A DNA stretch of 64,000 nucleotides, from assembly GCA_019449655.1 (NCBI GenBank), contig JAHQXD010000002.1, forward strand, positions 603,843 through 667,842. The letters are read 5' to 3'. Below are positions 1 through 9,110 of the stretch, piece by piece. The position numbers and the translations under genes were made by a program. The stretch is from Ferrigenium straubiae (lineage in GTDB: Bacteria; Pseudomonadota; Gammaproteobacteria; Burkholderiales; Gallionellaceae). Numbering within the stretch: the first letter of the stretch is position 1; each line of letters begins with the position of its first letter. Below the pieces are notes generated by a model. That model did no database searches and was not told where the DNA came from. It was given only the letters and a program-made list of their open reading frames with translations.

Positions 1-90
1 ACTCCTTCCCATCCCGAACAGGACAGTGAAACGACTCCGCGCCGATGATAGTGTGGATTCCCATGTGAAAGTAGGTCATCGTCAGACTCC
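1..90 (+). rRNA. rrf: 5S ribosomal RNA, 3' part
   Basis: The window opens inside a 5S rRNA. The conserved core CCCGAAC, the AGTGAAACG segment, CGCCGATGATAGTGTGG and the GAAAGTAGGTCATCG 3' arm are all visible in the expected order. The 5' end lies outside the window. A rho-independent terminator follows 13 bases later, so this is the end of an rRNA operon lying directly upstream of rpoD. Confidence 0.93.
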
Positions 91-102
91 TTACAAACAA
101 AT

Positions 103-130
103 AACCCGGCCTCGTGCCGGGTTTTTTGTT
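103..130 (+). terminator. rRNA operon terminator
   Basis: The stem AACCCGGC / GCCGGGTT with a 5-base loop is followed by a run of T. It lies just after the 5S rRNA and ends the rRNA transcript. Confidence 0.9.
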
Positions 131-335
131 TTGGCGGTTTACGCCTGACCTGCTCGAACGCAGTGACAGCATGTTCCCGAAGCGAGCTTCTTGCACCGCA
201 AGGAGAGACTGTTTTCTATCGGCTAAATGGGCATCCGGTACGCTTATCCGCGAAAGTTGGCATGTCACGTGTTAGAACCGGCCTTCGCTAAAGCTGTCCT
301 ATCGGCTAATTGGCTGGAGTTCCGGCCTCACAAGC

Positions 336-366
336 TTAAGAAATGGTTGATGAAATCGGGTATAAT
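336..366 (+). promoter_or_regulatory. candidate rpoD promoter (-10 TATAAT)
   Basis: A perfect TATAAT lies at 361-366, 44 bases before the rpoD start. No good -35 box sits at 17 bases; TTAAGA at 336-341 is the nearest weak match. The rest of the 270-base gap (140-409) holds two copies of CTATCGGCTAA (near 216 and 299) that no other feature explains. Confidence 0.5.
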
Positions 367-409
367 CCACCGTTTCTGTGCGGCATTTACGTAATTAGGA
401 ACCTGACAT

Positions 410-2344
410 ATGGCGAAGCCTAAAGACAAGAAAAAACAGGACAAGAAGCAAGCTGTCGATATTCCGCAGCCGGTCGTTGACCAGCAGCAGGACATCGAGG
501 CACGGCGCACGCGCCTCAAAGCCCTGATTGTGCTGGGCAAGGAGCGCGGCTACCTGACCTATGCGGAGATTAACGACCATTTGCCGGATATGCTCGAAGT
601 CGAGCAGATCGAAGGCGTGGTGAGCATGATCAACGACATGGGCATCACGGTGTGCGATGTCGCCCCCGATGCCGAAACGCTGATCATGACGGATGCCGCG
701 CCCGTGGCGGCCGACGAGGACGCCGCCGAGGAGGCGGAGGCTGCACTGTCCACCGTGGACTCGGAGTTCGGCCGTACCACCGACCCGGTGCGCATGTACA
801 TGCGCGAAATGGGCACGGTCGAGTTGCTCACCCGTGAGAAGGAAATCGAGATTGCCAAGCGCATCGAGGAAGGCCTGAAGCACATGATTCAGGCGATTTC
901 CGCGTGTCCGGCGACGATTGCCGAAATCCTGGCGCTGGCCTCCAAAATCGAAAATGACCAGATGCGCATCGACGAGTTGATCGACGGTTTTGTCGATACC
1001 GCTGATGAAGCGGTCATCGGTGCCGAAGGCGACGAAGAAGCCGAAGACGCAGAAGAAGGCGGCAGCCATGCCTCCGACGAGGAAGAAGACGAAGAGGCGA
1101 CTGCCGCCGCCGCCGCAGCCAATCTGGCGCAGCTCAAGGCCGATGCGCTGGCACGTTTTACCGTGATCGCCGACCTGTTCAACAAGATGGGCAAGGCCTA
1201 CGAAAAATACGGCTACCGCAGCAAGCAATACGACAAGTTCCAGTCCGGTATCTCTGACGAACTGATGAACTTCCGCTTCTCCGCGAAACAGGTGGATGCG
1301 CTGTGCGATACCATGCGCGGCCTGGTTGAAGAAGTGCGCCGTTGCGAGCGCAGCATCCAGGACATGTGCGTGACCAAGGGCAAGATGCCGCGCCCGCATT
1401 TCATCAAGGTATTCCCGGGCAACGAGGACAACCTGCAATGGGTCGCACAGGAACTTAAGGCGAAGAAGCCCTACGGCGAAACGCTGGAACGCTACCAGCA
1501 CGCCATCGTCGAGCAGCAGCAGCACCTTCTGGACTTGGAGCGGCGCGTCGGCATTCCGATCAAGGACCTCAAGGAAATCAACAAGCAGATGACCAACGGC
1601 GAAGCCAAGGCGCGCCGCGCCAAGCGCGACATGATCGAGGCCAACCTGCGCCTGGTGATTTCCATCGCCAAGAAATACACCAACCGCGGCCTGCAGTTCC
1701 TCGACCTGATCCAGGAAGGCAATATCGGCCTGATGAAGGCGGTGGACAAGTTCGAATACCGCCGCGGCTACAAGTTCTCGACCTATGCAACCTGGTGGAT
1801 CCGCCAGGCCATCACCCGTTCCATCGCCGACCAAGCGCGCACCATCCGCATTCCGGTGCACATGATCGAAACCATCAACAAGATGAACCGCATCTCGCGG
1901 CAGATCATGCAGGAGACCGGTCTGGAACCGGATGTGGCGACCTTGGCGATCAAGATGGAAATGCCGGAAGACAAGATCCACAAAATCCTGAAAATCGCCA
2001 AGGAACCGATCTCCATGGAAACGCCGGTGGGCGACGACGACGATTCGCACCTGGGCGATTTCATCGAAGACTCGAACACCGCCGTACCGCTTGATGCCGC
2101 AGTTTATGAAAGCCTGCGCGGCGCAACGGCGGACATCCTCGATAGCCTGACCCAGCGCGAGGCCAAGGTGCTGCGCATGCGCTTCGGCATCGAAATGAAC
2201 ACCGACCACACACTGGAAGAAGTCGGCAAGCAATTCGATGTAACTCGCGAACGCATCCGTCAGATCGAAGCCAAGGCTCTGCGCAAGCTGCGCCACCCGT
2301 CTCGTTCCGAGAAGCTCAAGAGCTTCCTCGACAGCGAAGGCTGA
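410..2344 (+). CDS. rpoD: RNA polymerase sigma-70 factor RpoD
   Basis: Primary sigma factor, which directs RNA polymerase to housekeeping promoters. Region 1.1 is at the N terminus after a lysine-rich start. Region 1.2 begins near residue 126 ([11 protein letters not shown]). The non-conserved region contains a strongly acidic Glu/Asp/Ala stretch at about residues 204-240. Region 2 begins near residue 411 ([12 protein letters not shown]) with the DNA-melting motif [11 protein letters not shown] near 457. The region 4 helix-turn-helix ([14 protein letters not shown]) is near 611. Length is 644 residues, normal for beta- and gammaproteobacteria. AGGAA precedes the ATG. The gene lies between an rRNA operon and a tRNA gene only 8 bases past its stop, so the tRNA may share the rpoD transcript. 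Confidence 0.98.
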   Translation: MAKPKDKKKQDKKQAVDIPQPVVDQQQDIEARRTRLKALIVLGKERGYLTYAEINDHLPDMLEVEQIEGVVSMINDMGITVCDVAPDAETLIMTDAAPVAADEDAAEEAEAALSTVDSEFGRTTDPVRMYMREMGTVELLTREKEIEIAKRIEEGLKHMIQAISACPATIAEILALASKIENDQMRIDELIDGFVDTADEAVIGAEGDEEAEDAEEGGSHASDEEEDEEATAAAAAANLAQLKADALARFTVIADLFNKMGKAYEKYGYRSKQYDKFQSGISDELMNFRFSAKQVDALCDTMRGLVEEVRRCERSIQDMCVTKGKMPRPHFIKVFPGNEDNLQWVAQELKAKKPYGETLERYQHAIVEQQQHLLDLERRVGIPIKDLKEINKQMTNGEAKARRAKRDMIEANLRLVISIAKKYTNRGLQFLDLIQEGNIGLMKAVDKFEYRRGYKFSTYATWWIRQAITRSIADQARTIRIPVHMIETINKMNRISRQIMQETGLEPDVATLAIKMEMPEDKIHKILKIAKEPISMETPVGDDDDSHLGDFIEDSNTAVPLDAAVYESLRGATADILDSLTQREAKVLRMRFGIEMNTDHTLEEVGKQFDVTRERIRQIEAKALRKLRHPSRSEKLKSFLDSEG

Positions 2345-2352
2345 ACGTTTAC

Positions 2353-2429
2353 GGGTCGTTAGCTCAGTTGGTTAGAGCAGAGGACTCATAATCCTTTGGT
2401 CGTTGGTTCAAGTCCAACACGACCCACCA
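2353..2429 (+). tRNA. tRNA with CAT anticodon, probably tRNA-Ile2 (lysidine-modified)
   Basis: A 77-base cloverleaf with encoded CCA. The acceptor GGGTCGT pairs with ACGACCC, and the anticodon loop is CTCATAA. The TTGGTCG variable region and T-arm GGTTCAAGTCC resemble tRNA-Ile(CAU) more than elongator tRNA-Met. If so, C34 would be converted to lysidine by TilS so that it reads AUA. The family call rests on similarity recalled from enterobacterial tRNAs. Confidence 0.85.
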
Positions 2430-2436
2430 GCAAATT

Positions 2437-2469
2437 GAAGGCCTGCAGAAATGCAGGCCTTCTTCTTTT
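2437..2469 (+). terminator. terminator after rpoD/tRNA-Ile
   Basis: An 11-bp perfect stem (GAAGGCCTGCA / TGCAGGCCTTC) with a 4-base loop is followed by a T-rich stretch. Confidence 0.9.
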
Positions 2470-2541
2470 CTACAACTTTGGTATGCACCAGATGCAAACG
2501 CCATTACTATTACCCCACTCTCGAGAGGGATTTGTGCTGTT

Positions 2542-2604
2542 GTGAAAATTGCCGGAAGCGTCTTGTGACATGGCTTTGCGGGTAGTTATTTCAGCAATTT
2601 TCAC
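2542..2604. repeat. 11-bp inverted repeat upstream of the small-ORF promoter
   Basis: GTGAAAATTGC (2542-2552) and GCAATTTTCAC (2594-2604) are exact reverse complements separated by 41 bases. They sit just upstream of the TTGACA promoter at 2619. The arrangement could bind a regulator or form a looped operator; the sequence alone does not say which. Confidence 0.6.
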
Positions 2605-2618
2605 TCGCTGCCACGACG

Positions 2619-2647
2619 TTGACATTGCAACATACAGTTGATATCGT
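2619..2647 (+). promoter_or_regulatory. sigma-70 promoter TTGACA-N17-TATCGT
   Basis: A perfect -35 box (2619-2624) and a -10 box with four of six consensus bases (2642-2647) at ideal 17-base spacing. Transcription would begin near 2654, about 30 bases before the 23-codon ORF. Confidence 0.7.
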
Positions 2648-2684
2648 TCGCGCCCCCATCATCAATTATCTGAGGTTTTTAAAA

Positions 2685-2756
2685 ATGGTTACAACAATGT
2701 TGCCTATCGCCTTCGTCGTAGTCGCTGTCTTCGTCCTTGTTTTCCTGGTTAAGTAA
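2685..2756 (+). CDS. possible 23-residue membrane peptide
   Basis: A tiny ORF, starting MVTTMLPIAF and ending FLVK. Apart from the last lysine it has no charged residue, and it contains eight valines, so it could form a single membrane span. It has a GAGG Shine-Dalgarno nine bases upstream, its own promoter at 2619-2647, and a rho-independent terminator at 2824-2856. It could be a small membrane protein, a type I toxin-like peptide, or a branched-chain-rich leader peptide. The gene after the terminator is hrpA, not an ilv or leu gene, which argues against a classical attenuator. No family is recognised. Confidence 0.5.
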   Translation: MVTTMLPIAFVVVAVFVLVFLVK

Positions 2757-2823
2757 AACTGGATCGATATCGAGAAGACTGGTCGAGAGCCAAGCCTTAA
2801 ATACAGGTTGCAGGCTTTAAGAT

Positions 2824-2856
2824 AAGGGACTCGGGAAATCGAGTCCCTTTTTCTTT
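2824..2856 (+). terminator. terminator abutting the hrpA start
   Basis: A 10-bp stem AAGGGACTCG / CGAGTCCCTT with a 6-base loop, followed by TTTTTCTTTT. It ends two bases before the first possible hrpA ATG. A weaker hairpin, AAGCCT (2792) with AGGCTT (2812), precedes it. Confidence 0.85.
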
Positions 2857-2857
2857 T

Positions 2858-5800
2858 ATGAAACATTCTTCATCCATGAATACCGTATTGTCGGCAAGTG
2901 CTTTGCGGCGCAAGGCGCGGCTCGATGCGCTCGCCGAAATCGAATTTCCCGCCGACCTGCCGGTGGTGGGCAAGCGCGAGGATCTGGCGCGCGCCATCGC
3001 CGGCAACCAGGCGGTCATCGTGTGCGGCGAGACCGGCTCGGGCAAGACCACGCAGCTGCCGAAAATCTGCCTGGCGCTGGGACGCGGTATTTTGGGCTGT
3101 ATCGGCCATACCCAGCCGCGCCGCGTCGCGGCACGCTCGGTGGCGTCGCGCATCGCATTCGAACTCAAGACCGAGCTGGGCGGCGCGGTCGGCTACAAGG
3201 TGCGCTTCCACGACAAAGTGTCGCCCGACACCAGCATCAAACTGATGACCGACGGTATCCTGCTGGCGGAAATTCACAGCGATCCGCTGCTGAGAAACTA
3301 CGACACGCTGATCGTCGACGAGGCCCATGAGCGTTCGCTCAATATCGACTTCCTGCTCGGTTACCTCAAGCAGTTGCTGCCGCGCCGCCGCGACCTCAAG
3401 CTCATCATCACTTCGGCCACACTGGATGCGGAGCGCTTCGCCAAACACTTCGATGCGCCGGTGGTCGAGGTGTCGGGGCGCAGCTATCCGATCGAGACGC
3501 GCTATCGGCCCTTGCAGGTGAACGACGAAGGTGAGGCTCAGGACGTGCCGCAGGGGGTGAGCAGCGCACTGGACGAACTGGCCGCAGGCGGTTTGCGCGG
3601 CGACGTGCTGGTGTTCCTGCCCGGCGAGCGCGAGATACGCGATACGGCGGAGGCGTTGCGCAAGCATCATCCGCCAAGCATGCGCCACGGGGGCATCGAG
3701 GTGCTGTCGTTGTTCGCACGGCTGTCGGCGGCGGAGCAGGATCGGGTATTCAAGATCGGCGCACAGCGACGCGTCGTGCTCGCGACCAACGTCGCGGAGA
3801 CTTCGCTGACCGTGCCCAACATCGGCTACGTGATCGACTGCGGGCTGGCGCGGGTAAACCGCTATAGCATCCGCCAAAAGGTCGAGCAGTTGCACATTGA
3901 GAAAATCTCGCGCGCCGCCGCCAACCAGCGCGCTGGGCGATGCGGGCGTGTGATGAGCGGCGTGTGTATCCGCCTCTACGACGAGGCGGATTTCCTGCAG
4001 CGCGCCGAATTCACCGACCCGGAAATTTTCCGCGTCTCGCTGGCTACCGTGATCCTGCGCATGAGCTCGCTGGAGCTCGGCGAGGTTTCCGAGTTTCCGT
4101 TCATCGAGCCGCCCACCCCGCGCATGATCGCCGATGGCTACCAACTGCTCGCCGAGCTCAATGCCATCGATGAGGCGCAGCAACTCACTCCCCTCGGGCA
4201 GGAGCTGGCCAGGCTGCCGCTCGACCCGAAGATCGCGCGCCTGCTGCTGGCCGGAAGGCAGTATCACTGCCTGACCGAAATCCTCGTTATCGCCAGCGCA
4301 CTGTCGGTGCAGGACCCGCGCGAGCGTCCGCTGGACCGGCAGGAGGCGGCGGATGCCGCACACAGGCGCTTTGCCGACGAACGCTCCGACTTCCTGGCTT
4401 ACCTGAAGATGTGGGCATGGTTCGAACAGGCGGTGGCGCACAAGAAATCCAACCGCCTGCTGGCGGAGGAATGCCGGCAGAACTTCCTCTCGCCGTTGCG
4501 CCTGCGCGAGTGGCGCGAGCTGCACCAGCAGTTGCACGCGCAGGTCACCGAGATGGGCATGCGCGAGAACGAGCAGCCGGCGAGTTATGAACAGATCCAC
4601 AAGGCCCTGCTGTGCGGCCTGCTCGGCAACATCGGCATGAAGAGCGTGGAGGGCAACGAATACCTCGGCGCGCGCGGCATCAAGTTCTTCATCGCGCCCA
4701 ATTCGGTGCTGGCGAAGAAAGGCAGCAAATGGGTGATGGCGGGCGAGCTGATCGAGACGCACCGCCTGTATGCACGTAGCGTGGCGCGCATCGAGCCGGA
4801 ATGGCTGGAGGAAACCGGCGCGCACATGATCAAGCGGCATTATTACGACCCGCACTGGGAGAAGAAGGCCGCGCAGGTCGCCGCCTTCGAGCGCAGCACG
4901 CTCTACGGGCTGGTCATCAATCCGAAGAAGCGCGTGCACTATGGGCCGATGAATCCCGAGGAGTCGCGCGAGGTGTTCATCCGCCAGGCGCTGGTCGGGG
5001 GCGAGTTCAACACCCAGGCGCCGTTCTTCGCGCACAACCAGAAGCTGATCCGCGACATCGAGGTGCTGGAACACAAGGCGCGCCGCCCAGACGTGCTGGT
5101 GGATGACGAGCTGATCTTCGCTTTCTATGACAGCCGCATCCCGTCGGACATCCACAATGGTGCGGCGTTCGAGCACTGGCGCAAGGAGGCGGAGCGCGAG
5201 AACGCGAAGCTGCTCTACCTGAAGAAGGACGACCTGATGCGCCACGAGGCGGCGGGCATTACCACCGAACAGTTCCCGCCGCAACTGAAGATCGACAACG
5301 TCAGCTTCGCGCTGGGCTACCACTTCTCGCCGAGTAAGAGCGACGACGGCGTCACGCTTGCCGTGCCGCTCGCGCTCATCAACCAGGTGAGCGCTGCGCG
5401 CTGCGAGTGGCTGGTGCCCGGCCTACTCGCGGAAAAGGTGCAGCAGTTCGTCAAGACGCTGCCGCAGCGGCTGCGCCGCCACCTGGTGCCGGTGCCGGAA
5501 TTCGCGGCAGCATTCTGCCGCGAGGTGCAGCCATCGAATACGCCGCTGTTGCAGGCGCTGGCGCGCTACATCCGCGAGCAGAAGCAGCTCGATGTGCCGC
5601 TGGATGCGTTCCGTCTCGAACAGCTGCCGCCGCACCTGCTGATGAATTTTCGCGTGCTGGACGAGCATGGGCGGCAGCTCGGTATGTCGCGCAACTTCGC
5701 GCAACTGTATGGCGAGCTTGCGCCACATGTCGTGCCCGTTGCGGTTGCTGCAGCGGCTGCGGAAGAGAAGGGCGCAGCCGCGGCGGAACAGCGCTACACC

Positions 5801-6634
5801 GCATGGAGTTTCGGCACGTTTGCCGAGACGCGCGAGGTGCAGCGCGCCGGGCAGAAAGTGACGCTGTTCAATGCGCTGGTGGACGACGGCGACGCGGTGG
5901 TGCTGCGCGCCTTCGACACGCGCGATGCCGCGCAAGCCACGCATCGCGGCGGACTGCGCCGCCTGTTCATGCTGCTGCTCAAAGAGCAGGTCAAATATCT
6001 GGAAAAAAACCTGCCCGATGCGCAGCGCATCGGCATGCTGTTCATGCCCTTTGGCACGCAGCAGGAACTGCAGCAGCAGATCCTCGCGCTGACCTTCGAA
6101 CGCTGCTGCCTCAACGACCCACTGCCGGCAAACGAGGCGGAGTTCACCGCGCGCGGCAAGGAAGCGAAGAACCGCCTGCTGCTGGTCGCACAGGAAATCG
6201 CGCGGCTGGCCGGCAACATTCTCAACGAATATCAGGCGGTGCAGAAGGCGCTGCCGCAGCTCAAAGCAAACGCCCAGGTCAATCAGGATGTGCGCGCGCA
6301 ACTGGAATGGCTGCTGCACAAACGCTTCATCGCCGAGGCACCCTACGAGCGATTGCAGCATGTACCGCGCTACCTCAAGGCGATCAGCCTGCGCATCGAG
6401 AAGCTGCGCAGCAACCCGGCGCGCGACGCGCAGTGCATGGCGCAGATGCAGCCGCTCACTCAGGCATTGCAGAAACTGCGTCAGGCGCAGCAGGGCAGGC
6501 CTGATCCGCGCGTGGAGGAGTTCGCCTGGCTGCTGCAGGAATTGCGCGTATCGCTGTTCGCGCAGGAGCTGAAGACCCCGGTGATTGTCTCGGTGAAGCG
6601 GCTGGAGAAAATGCTGGCAGCGCTCAGGGGCTGA
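2858..6634 (+). CDS. hrpA: ATP-dependent RNA helicase HrpA (DEAH box)
   Basis: A DEAH-box RNA helicase; HrpA is known to act on mRNA and on stalled ribosomes. Motifs: Walker A GETGSGKTT near residue 56, DEAH near 154, SAT near 186 and QRAGRCGR near 357, followed by the HA2/OB region and the long C-terminal domain typical of HrpA. The 1258 residues are slightly shorter than the E. coli protein, mostly because fewer residues precede the helicase core. The start is uncertain: neither ATG 2858 nor ATG 2876 has a Shine-Dalgarno, and a strong terminator lies immediately upstream, so expression must come from read-through or an unseen promoter. Confidence 0.96.
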   Translation: MKHSSSMNTVLSASALRRKARLDALAEIEFPADLPVVGKREDLARAIAGNQAVIVCGETGSGKTTQLPKICLALGRGILGCIGHTQPRRVAARSVASRIAFELKTELGGAVGYKVRFHDKVSPDTSIKLMTDGILLAEIHSDPLLRNYDTLIVDEAHERSLNIDFLLGYLKQLLPRRRDLKLIITSATLDAERFAKHFDAPVVEVSGRSYPIETRYRPLQVNDEGEAQDVPQGVSSALDELAAGGLRGDVLVFLPGEREIRDTAEALRKHHPPSMRHGGIEVLSLFARLSAAEQDRVFKIGAQRRVVLATNVAETSLTVPNIGYVIDCGLARVNRYSIRQKVEQLHIEKISRAAANQRAGRCGRVMSGVCIRLYDEADFLQRAEFTDPEIFRVSLATVILRMSSLELGEVSEFPFIEPPTPRMIADGYQLLAELNAIDEAQQLTPLGQELARLPLDPKIARLLLAGRQYHCLTEILVIASALSVQDPRERPLDRQEAADAAHRRFADERSDFLAYLKMWAWFEQAVAHKKSNRLLAEECRQNFLSPLRLREWRELHQQLHAQVTEMGMRENEQPASYEQIHKALLCGLLGNIGMKSVEGNEYLGARGIKFFIAPNSVLAKKGSKWVMAGELIETHRLYARSVARIEPEWLEETGAHMIKRHYYDPHWEKKAAQVAAFERSTLYGLVINPKKRVHYGPMNPEESREVFIRQALVGGEFNTQAPFFAHNQKLIRDIEVLEHKARRPDVLVDDELIFAFYDSRIPSDIHNGAAFEHWRKEAERENAKLLYLKKDDLMRHEAAGITTEQFPPQLKIDNVSFALGYHFSPSKSDDGVTLAVPLALINQVSAARCEWLVPGLLAEKVQQFVKTLPQRLRRHLVPVPEFAAAFCREVQPSNTPLLQALARYIREQKQLDVPLDAFRLEQLPPHLLMNFRVLDEHGRQLGMSRNFAQLYGELAPHVVPVAVAAAAAEEKGAAAAEQRYTAWSFGTFAETREVQRAGQKVTLFNALVDDGDAVVLRAFDTRDAAQATHRGGLRRLFMLLLKEQVKYLEKNLPDAQRIGMLFMPFGTQQELQQQILALTFERCCLNDPLPANEAEFTARGKEAKNRLLLVAQEIARLAGNILNEYQAVQKALPQLKANAQVNQDVRAQLEWLLHKRFIAEAPYERLQHVPRYLKAISLRIEKLRSNPARDAQCMAQMQPLTQALQKLRQAQQGRPDPRVEEFAWLLQELRVSLFAQELKTPVIVSVKRLEKMLAALRG

Positions 6635-6664
6635 TTACCGCGAAAGCAGGGGCAGTCGCTGCGC

Positions 6665-6670
6665 TATAAT
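6665..6670 (+). promoter_or_regulatory. -10 box TATAAT before the small coiled protein gene
   Basis: A perfect TATAAT lies 29 bases before the start at 6699. The -35 region (GAAAGC near 6642) is poor, so an activator or weak promoter is possible. Confidence 0.4.
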
Positions 6671-6698
6671 CGGTCAGGACGGTTTATCGGGGTGAATC

Positions 6699-6932
6699 AT
6701 GAAGAAACAAGAAGTTGAATTGCTGAGCAGGGAAATCGAGATGCTGATGGCCGAGCGCGCACGCCTGCTCAAGGTGGTGGGTGCGGCTGCAGTGCTGGTG
6801 GCGAACACCGATGCCCAAGCCTTGCCTGTAGGTGCGATGGATGCCGCCGAGATGTTGTCGGAAACGCTGAACGCGCTGCCGGAAGAGACGCTGAAGGACG
6901 CGCTCGAATCCGTCAAAGCCGTGGCCGAATAG
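6699..6932 (+). CDS. small helical protein of unknown function
   Basis: A 77-residue protein not recognised as a named family. The first 30 residues are charged and heptad-like (MKKQEVELLSREIEMLMAER), suggesting a short coiled coil. An Ala/Val-rich segment and an acidic C-terminal helix follow. GGGGTGA lies 5 bases before the ATG. It ends 7 bases before the patatin gene and is probably co-transcribed with it. Confidence 0.75.
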   Translation: MKKQEVELLSREIEMLMAERARLLKVVGAAAVLVANTDAQALPVGAMDAAEMLSETLNALPEETLKDALESVKAVAE

Positions 6933-6939
6933 GAAGCGA

Positions 6940-8127
6940 ATGGAAAAGCGCGTAGGGTTAATCCTTACCGGCGGCGGCGCGCGCGCCGCCTATCAGGTCG
7001 GCGTGCTCAAGGCGATAGCCGAATTCCTGCCGCGCCGTGCGCACAATCCTTTTCCGGTAATCTGCGGCACGTCGGCCGGGGCGCTCAATGCCGCTGCGCT
7101 TGCGATCAATGCGCGAAGCTTCCGCAAGGGCGTGCGCTACCTCGATAATATCTGGAAGAATTTTCACGCCAGCCAGGTGTATCGCACCGATGCGCTCGGC
7201 GTGTTCAACAACTCGGCGCGGTGGCTTGCCGGGTTGATCCTGCACGGCATGGGCATCAACCGGCCCAAGCAAATATCCCTGCTGGACAATTCACCATTGG
7301 TCGAATTTCTCGATGAGGTGCTCCCCTGCGAGAAAATCCAGGACAGTATCGACAGCGGGTTGGTGTACGCGCTGAGCATCACCGCCTCCGGCTATGGGTC
7401 GGGGCAGTCGGTCACGTTCTATCAGGGGGTGGACGAGATCGTTCCGTGGAACCGTACGCGCCGCATCGGCATCCCGACGCGGATCGAGAACAGGCACTTG
7501 CTGGCCTCGTCGGCGCTGCCCTTCATCTTCCCGGCGACCCTGATCAATCGCGAATACTTCGGCGACGGCTCGATGCGCCAGATTGCGCCGATCAGTTCCG
7601 CGCTGCATCTGGGCGCAACGCGCATCCTGGTGATCGGCGTCACCACGAACGGCGCTGCCAGCCCGGTCTCGCGTGCCGATATGAGCGACTACCCGACACT
7701 GGCGCAGATTGCCGGGCACGCGCTGAACAGCATTTTCCTCGACAGTATGGAGGTCGATCTGGAGCGGGTGCAGCGCATCAACGAACTGGAGGCCATGCTG
7801 CCGGAAGCGGTGCGTGTGCAAGCCGGCATGAAGCATGTCGAGGTGCTGGTCATCTCGCCCAGCCAGCCGATCGAAAAAATCGCCGAGCGCTATGCCGCGG
7901 AATTGCCCTGGACGATACGCCTGTTGCTGCGCTTGGTCGGGGCGGTGAAACAGGGAGGGTCGATCCTGGTCAGTTATCTCCTGTCGGAGAAGAAGTATTG
8001 CAGCGCGCTGATCGAACTCGGTTATCAGGACGCATTGAAACGGCGCGAAGAAATCCTGCGTTTCCTCGAAATACCGGCACAAAGGGATGCCGATCGGCCG
8101 CACCAAAATGGTGGGATGCCGCAATGA
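6940..8127 (+). CDS. patatin-like phospholipase
   Basis: A predicted serine hydrolase of the patatin/RssA type, acting on phospholipid acyl esters. The oxyanion motif GGGARAAY is near residue 10, the nucleophile elbow GTSAG near residue 43 carries the catalytic Ser, and DGS near residue 208 carries the catalytic Asp, so the Ser-Asp dyad is complete. No signal peptide is seen. The C terminus extends well past the patatin core (395 residues in all). The last four bases overlap birA (ATGA). Substrate and role are unknown. Confidence 0.88.
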   Translation: MEKRVGLILTGGGARAAYQVGVLKAIAEFLPRRAHNPFPVICGTSAGALNAAALAINARSFRKGVRYLDNIWKNFHASQVYRTDALGVFNNSARWLAGLILHGMGINRPKQISLLDNSPLVEFLDEVLPCEKIQDSIDSGLVYALSITASGYGSGQSVTFYQGVDEIVPWNRTRRIGIPTRIENRHLLASSALPFIFPATLINREYFGDGSMRQIAPISSALHLGATRILVIGVTTNGAASPVSRADMSDYPTLAQIAGHALNSIFLDSMEVDLERVQRINELEAMLPEAVRVQAGMKHVEVLVISPSQPIEKIAERYAAELPWTIRLLLRLVGAVKQGGSILVSYLLSEKKYCSALIELGYQDALKRREEILRFLEIPAQRDADRPHQNGGMPQ

Positions 8128-9110
8128 CGAAAGATCTCATTCAGGCGCGCACCTGGCAGTTGCTGGATATCCTCGCGGATGGCGAATTCCATTCCGGCGA
8201 AATACTGGCGGAACGCCTCGGCGTGTCGCGCGCCAGCGTGTTCAACGCGCTGGCCGGCGTTGCGGAATATGGCGTGGCGCTGCAGCGGATACGCGGCCGC
8301 GGCTATCGCCTGGCGCGCCCGTGGCAGCGGCTGGAACGCGAAGAAGTGTTGCGCTGGCTGGGCGGGGAAGCCGCCCAGTTCGATATCGAAATCCTGCCGC
8401 AGACCGCTTCCAGCAACACCCTTCTGCTGCAGCGCGCCGGGCTGGATGTGCCAAGCGGCAGCGTGCTGGCGGTGGAGCTGCAGACCGCCGGGCGCGGGCG
8501 GCTCGGAAGGACCTGGCACGCCGGGCTGGGCAGCACGCTGACGTTCTCGCTGCTGTGGCGCTTCGATTGCGGGCTGAATGCGCTGTCCGGCCTGAGCCTC
8601 GCGGTGGGCGTGGCAGTTGCGCGCGCACTGAACGGCTTGGGCGCGCAGGGAGTGGGGCTGAAATGGCCGAACGATATCCTGGCCGAACAGGGCAAGCTGG
8701 GCGGCGTGCTTATCGAGGCTCAGGGCGATATGCTCGGCCCGAGCGCGGTAGTGATCGGCATCGGCCTGAATTGCTCCCTGCCGGAAAATCTCATGGATCA
8801 GATTGACCAGCCCGCCGCCGCGCTGGATGAAATATGCCGCGGCCTGCCCGACCGCAACCGGCTGCTGGCCGCCGTGCTGCAGGAGCTGGCCGGCGCGCTG
8901 CGGCAATTCGCGCGGGACGGCTTTGCCGCGTTCGGCGATGAATGGGAGCGCTACCATATCCACCAAGACCAGCCGATCCAGCTGCGCATGGCAGACGGTT
9001 CGGCCGTGACCGGCATTGCGCGCGGGGTCAGCGGGAGCGGCGAGCTCTGCCTCGAAACCGCAGAGGGAATGCGCCAATTCAATTCCGGCGAGGCGGGAAG
9101 AATGCGATGA
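8124..9110 (+). CDS. birA: biotin-[acetyl-CoA carboxylase] ligase / biotin repressor BirA
   Basis: Attaches biotin to the biotin carboxyl carrier protein. An N-terminal winged helix-turn-helix (about residues 18-60, with GVSRASVFNAL) suggests a bifunctional repressor as in E. coli. The ligase core has GRGRLGRTW near residue 122 and KWPNDI near 180, followed by the small C-terminal SH3-like domain. Length is 328 residues. The ATG overlaps the stop of the preceding gene. The ATGA overlap with coaX implies translational coupling of two cofactor genes. Confidence 0.96.
   Translation: MTKDLIQARTWQLLDILADGEFHSGEILAERLGVSRASVFNALAGVAEYGVALQRIRGRGYRLARPWQRLEREEVLRWLGGEAAQFDIEILPQTASSNTLLLQRAGLDVPSGSVLAVELQTAGRGRLGRTWHAGLGSTLTFSLLWRFDCGLNALSGLSLAVGVAVARALNGLGAQGVGLKWPNDILAEQGKLGGVLIEAQGDMLGPSAVVIGIGLNCSLPENLMDQIDQPAAALDEICRGLPDRNRLLAAVLQELAGALRQFARDGFAAFGDEWERYHIHQDQPIQLRMADGSAVTGIARGVSGSGELCLETAEGMRQFNSGEAGRMR

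Noticed and set aside
395..2296. Long open frame on the minus strand opposite rpoD (633 codons)
   Set aside because: It mirrors the codon pattern of rpoD, is His/Val/Leu/Arg-rich low complexity, has no ribosome-binding site and matches no family.
2870..5323. 817-codon open frame antisense to hrpA
   Set aside because: Long antisense frames are common in GC-rich genes; composition is artificial and no domain is visible.
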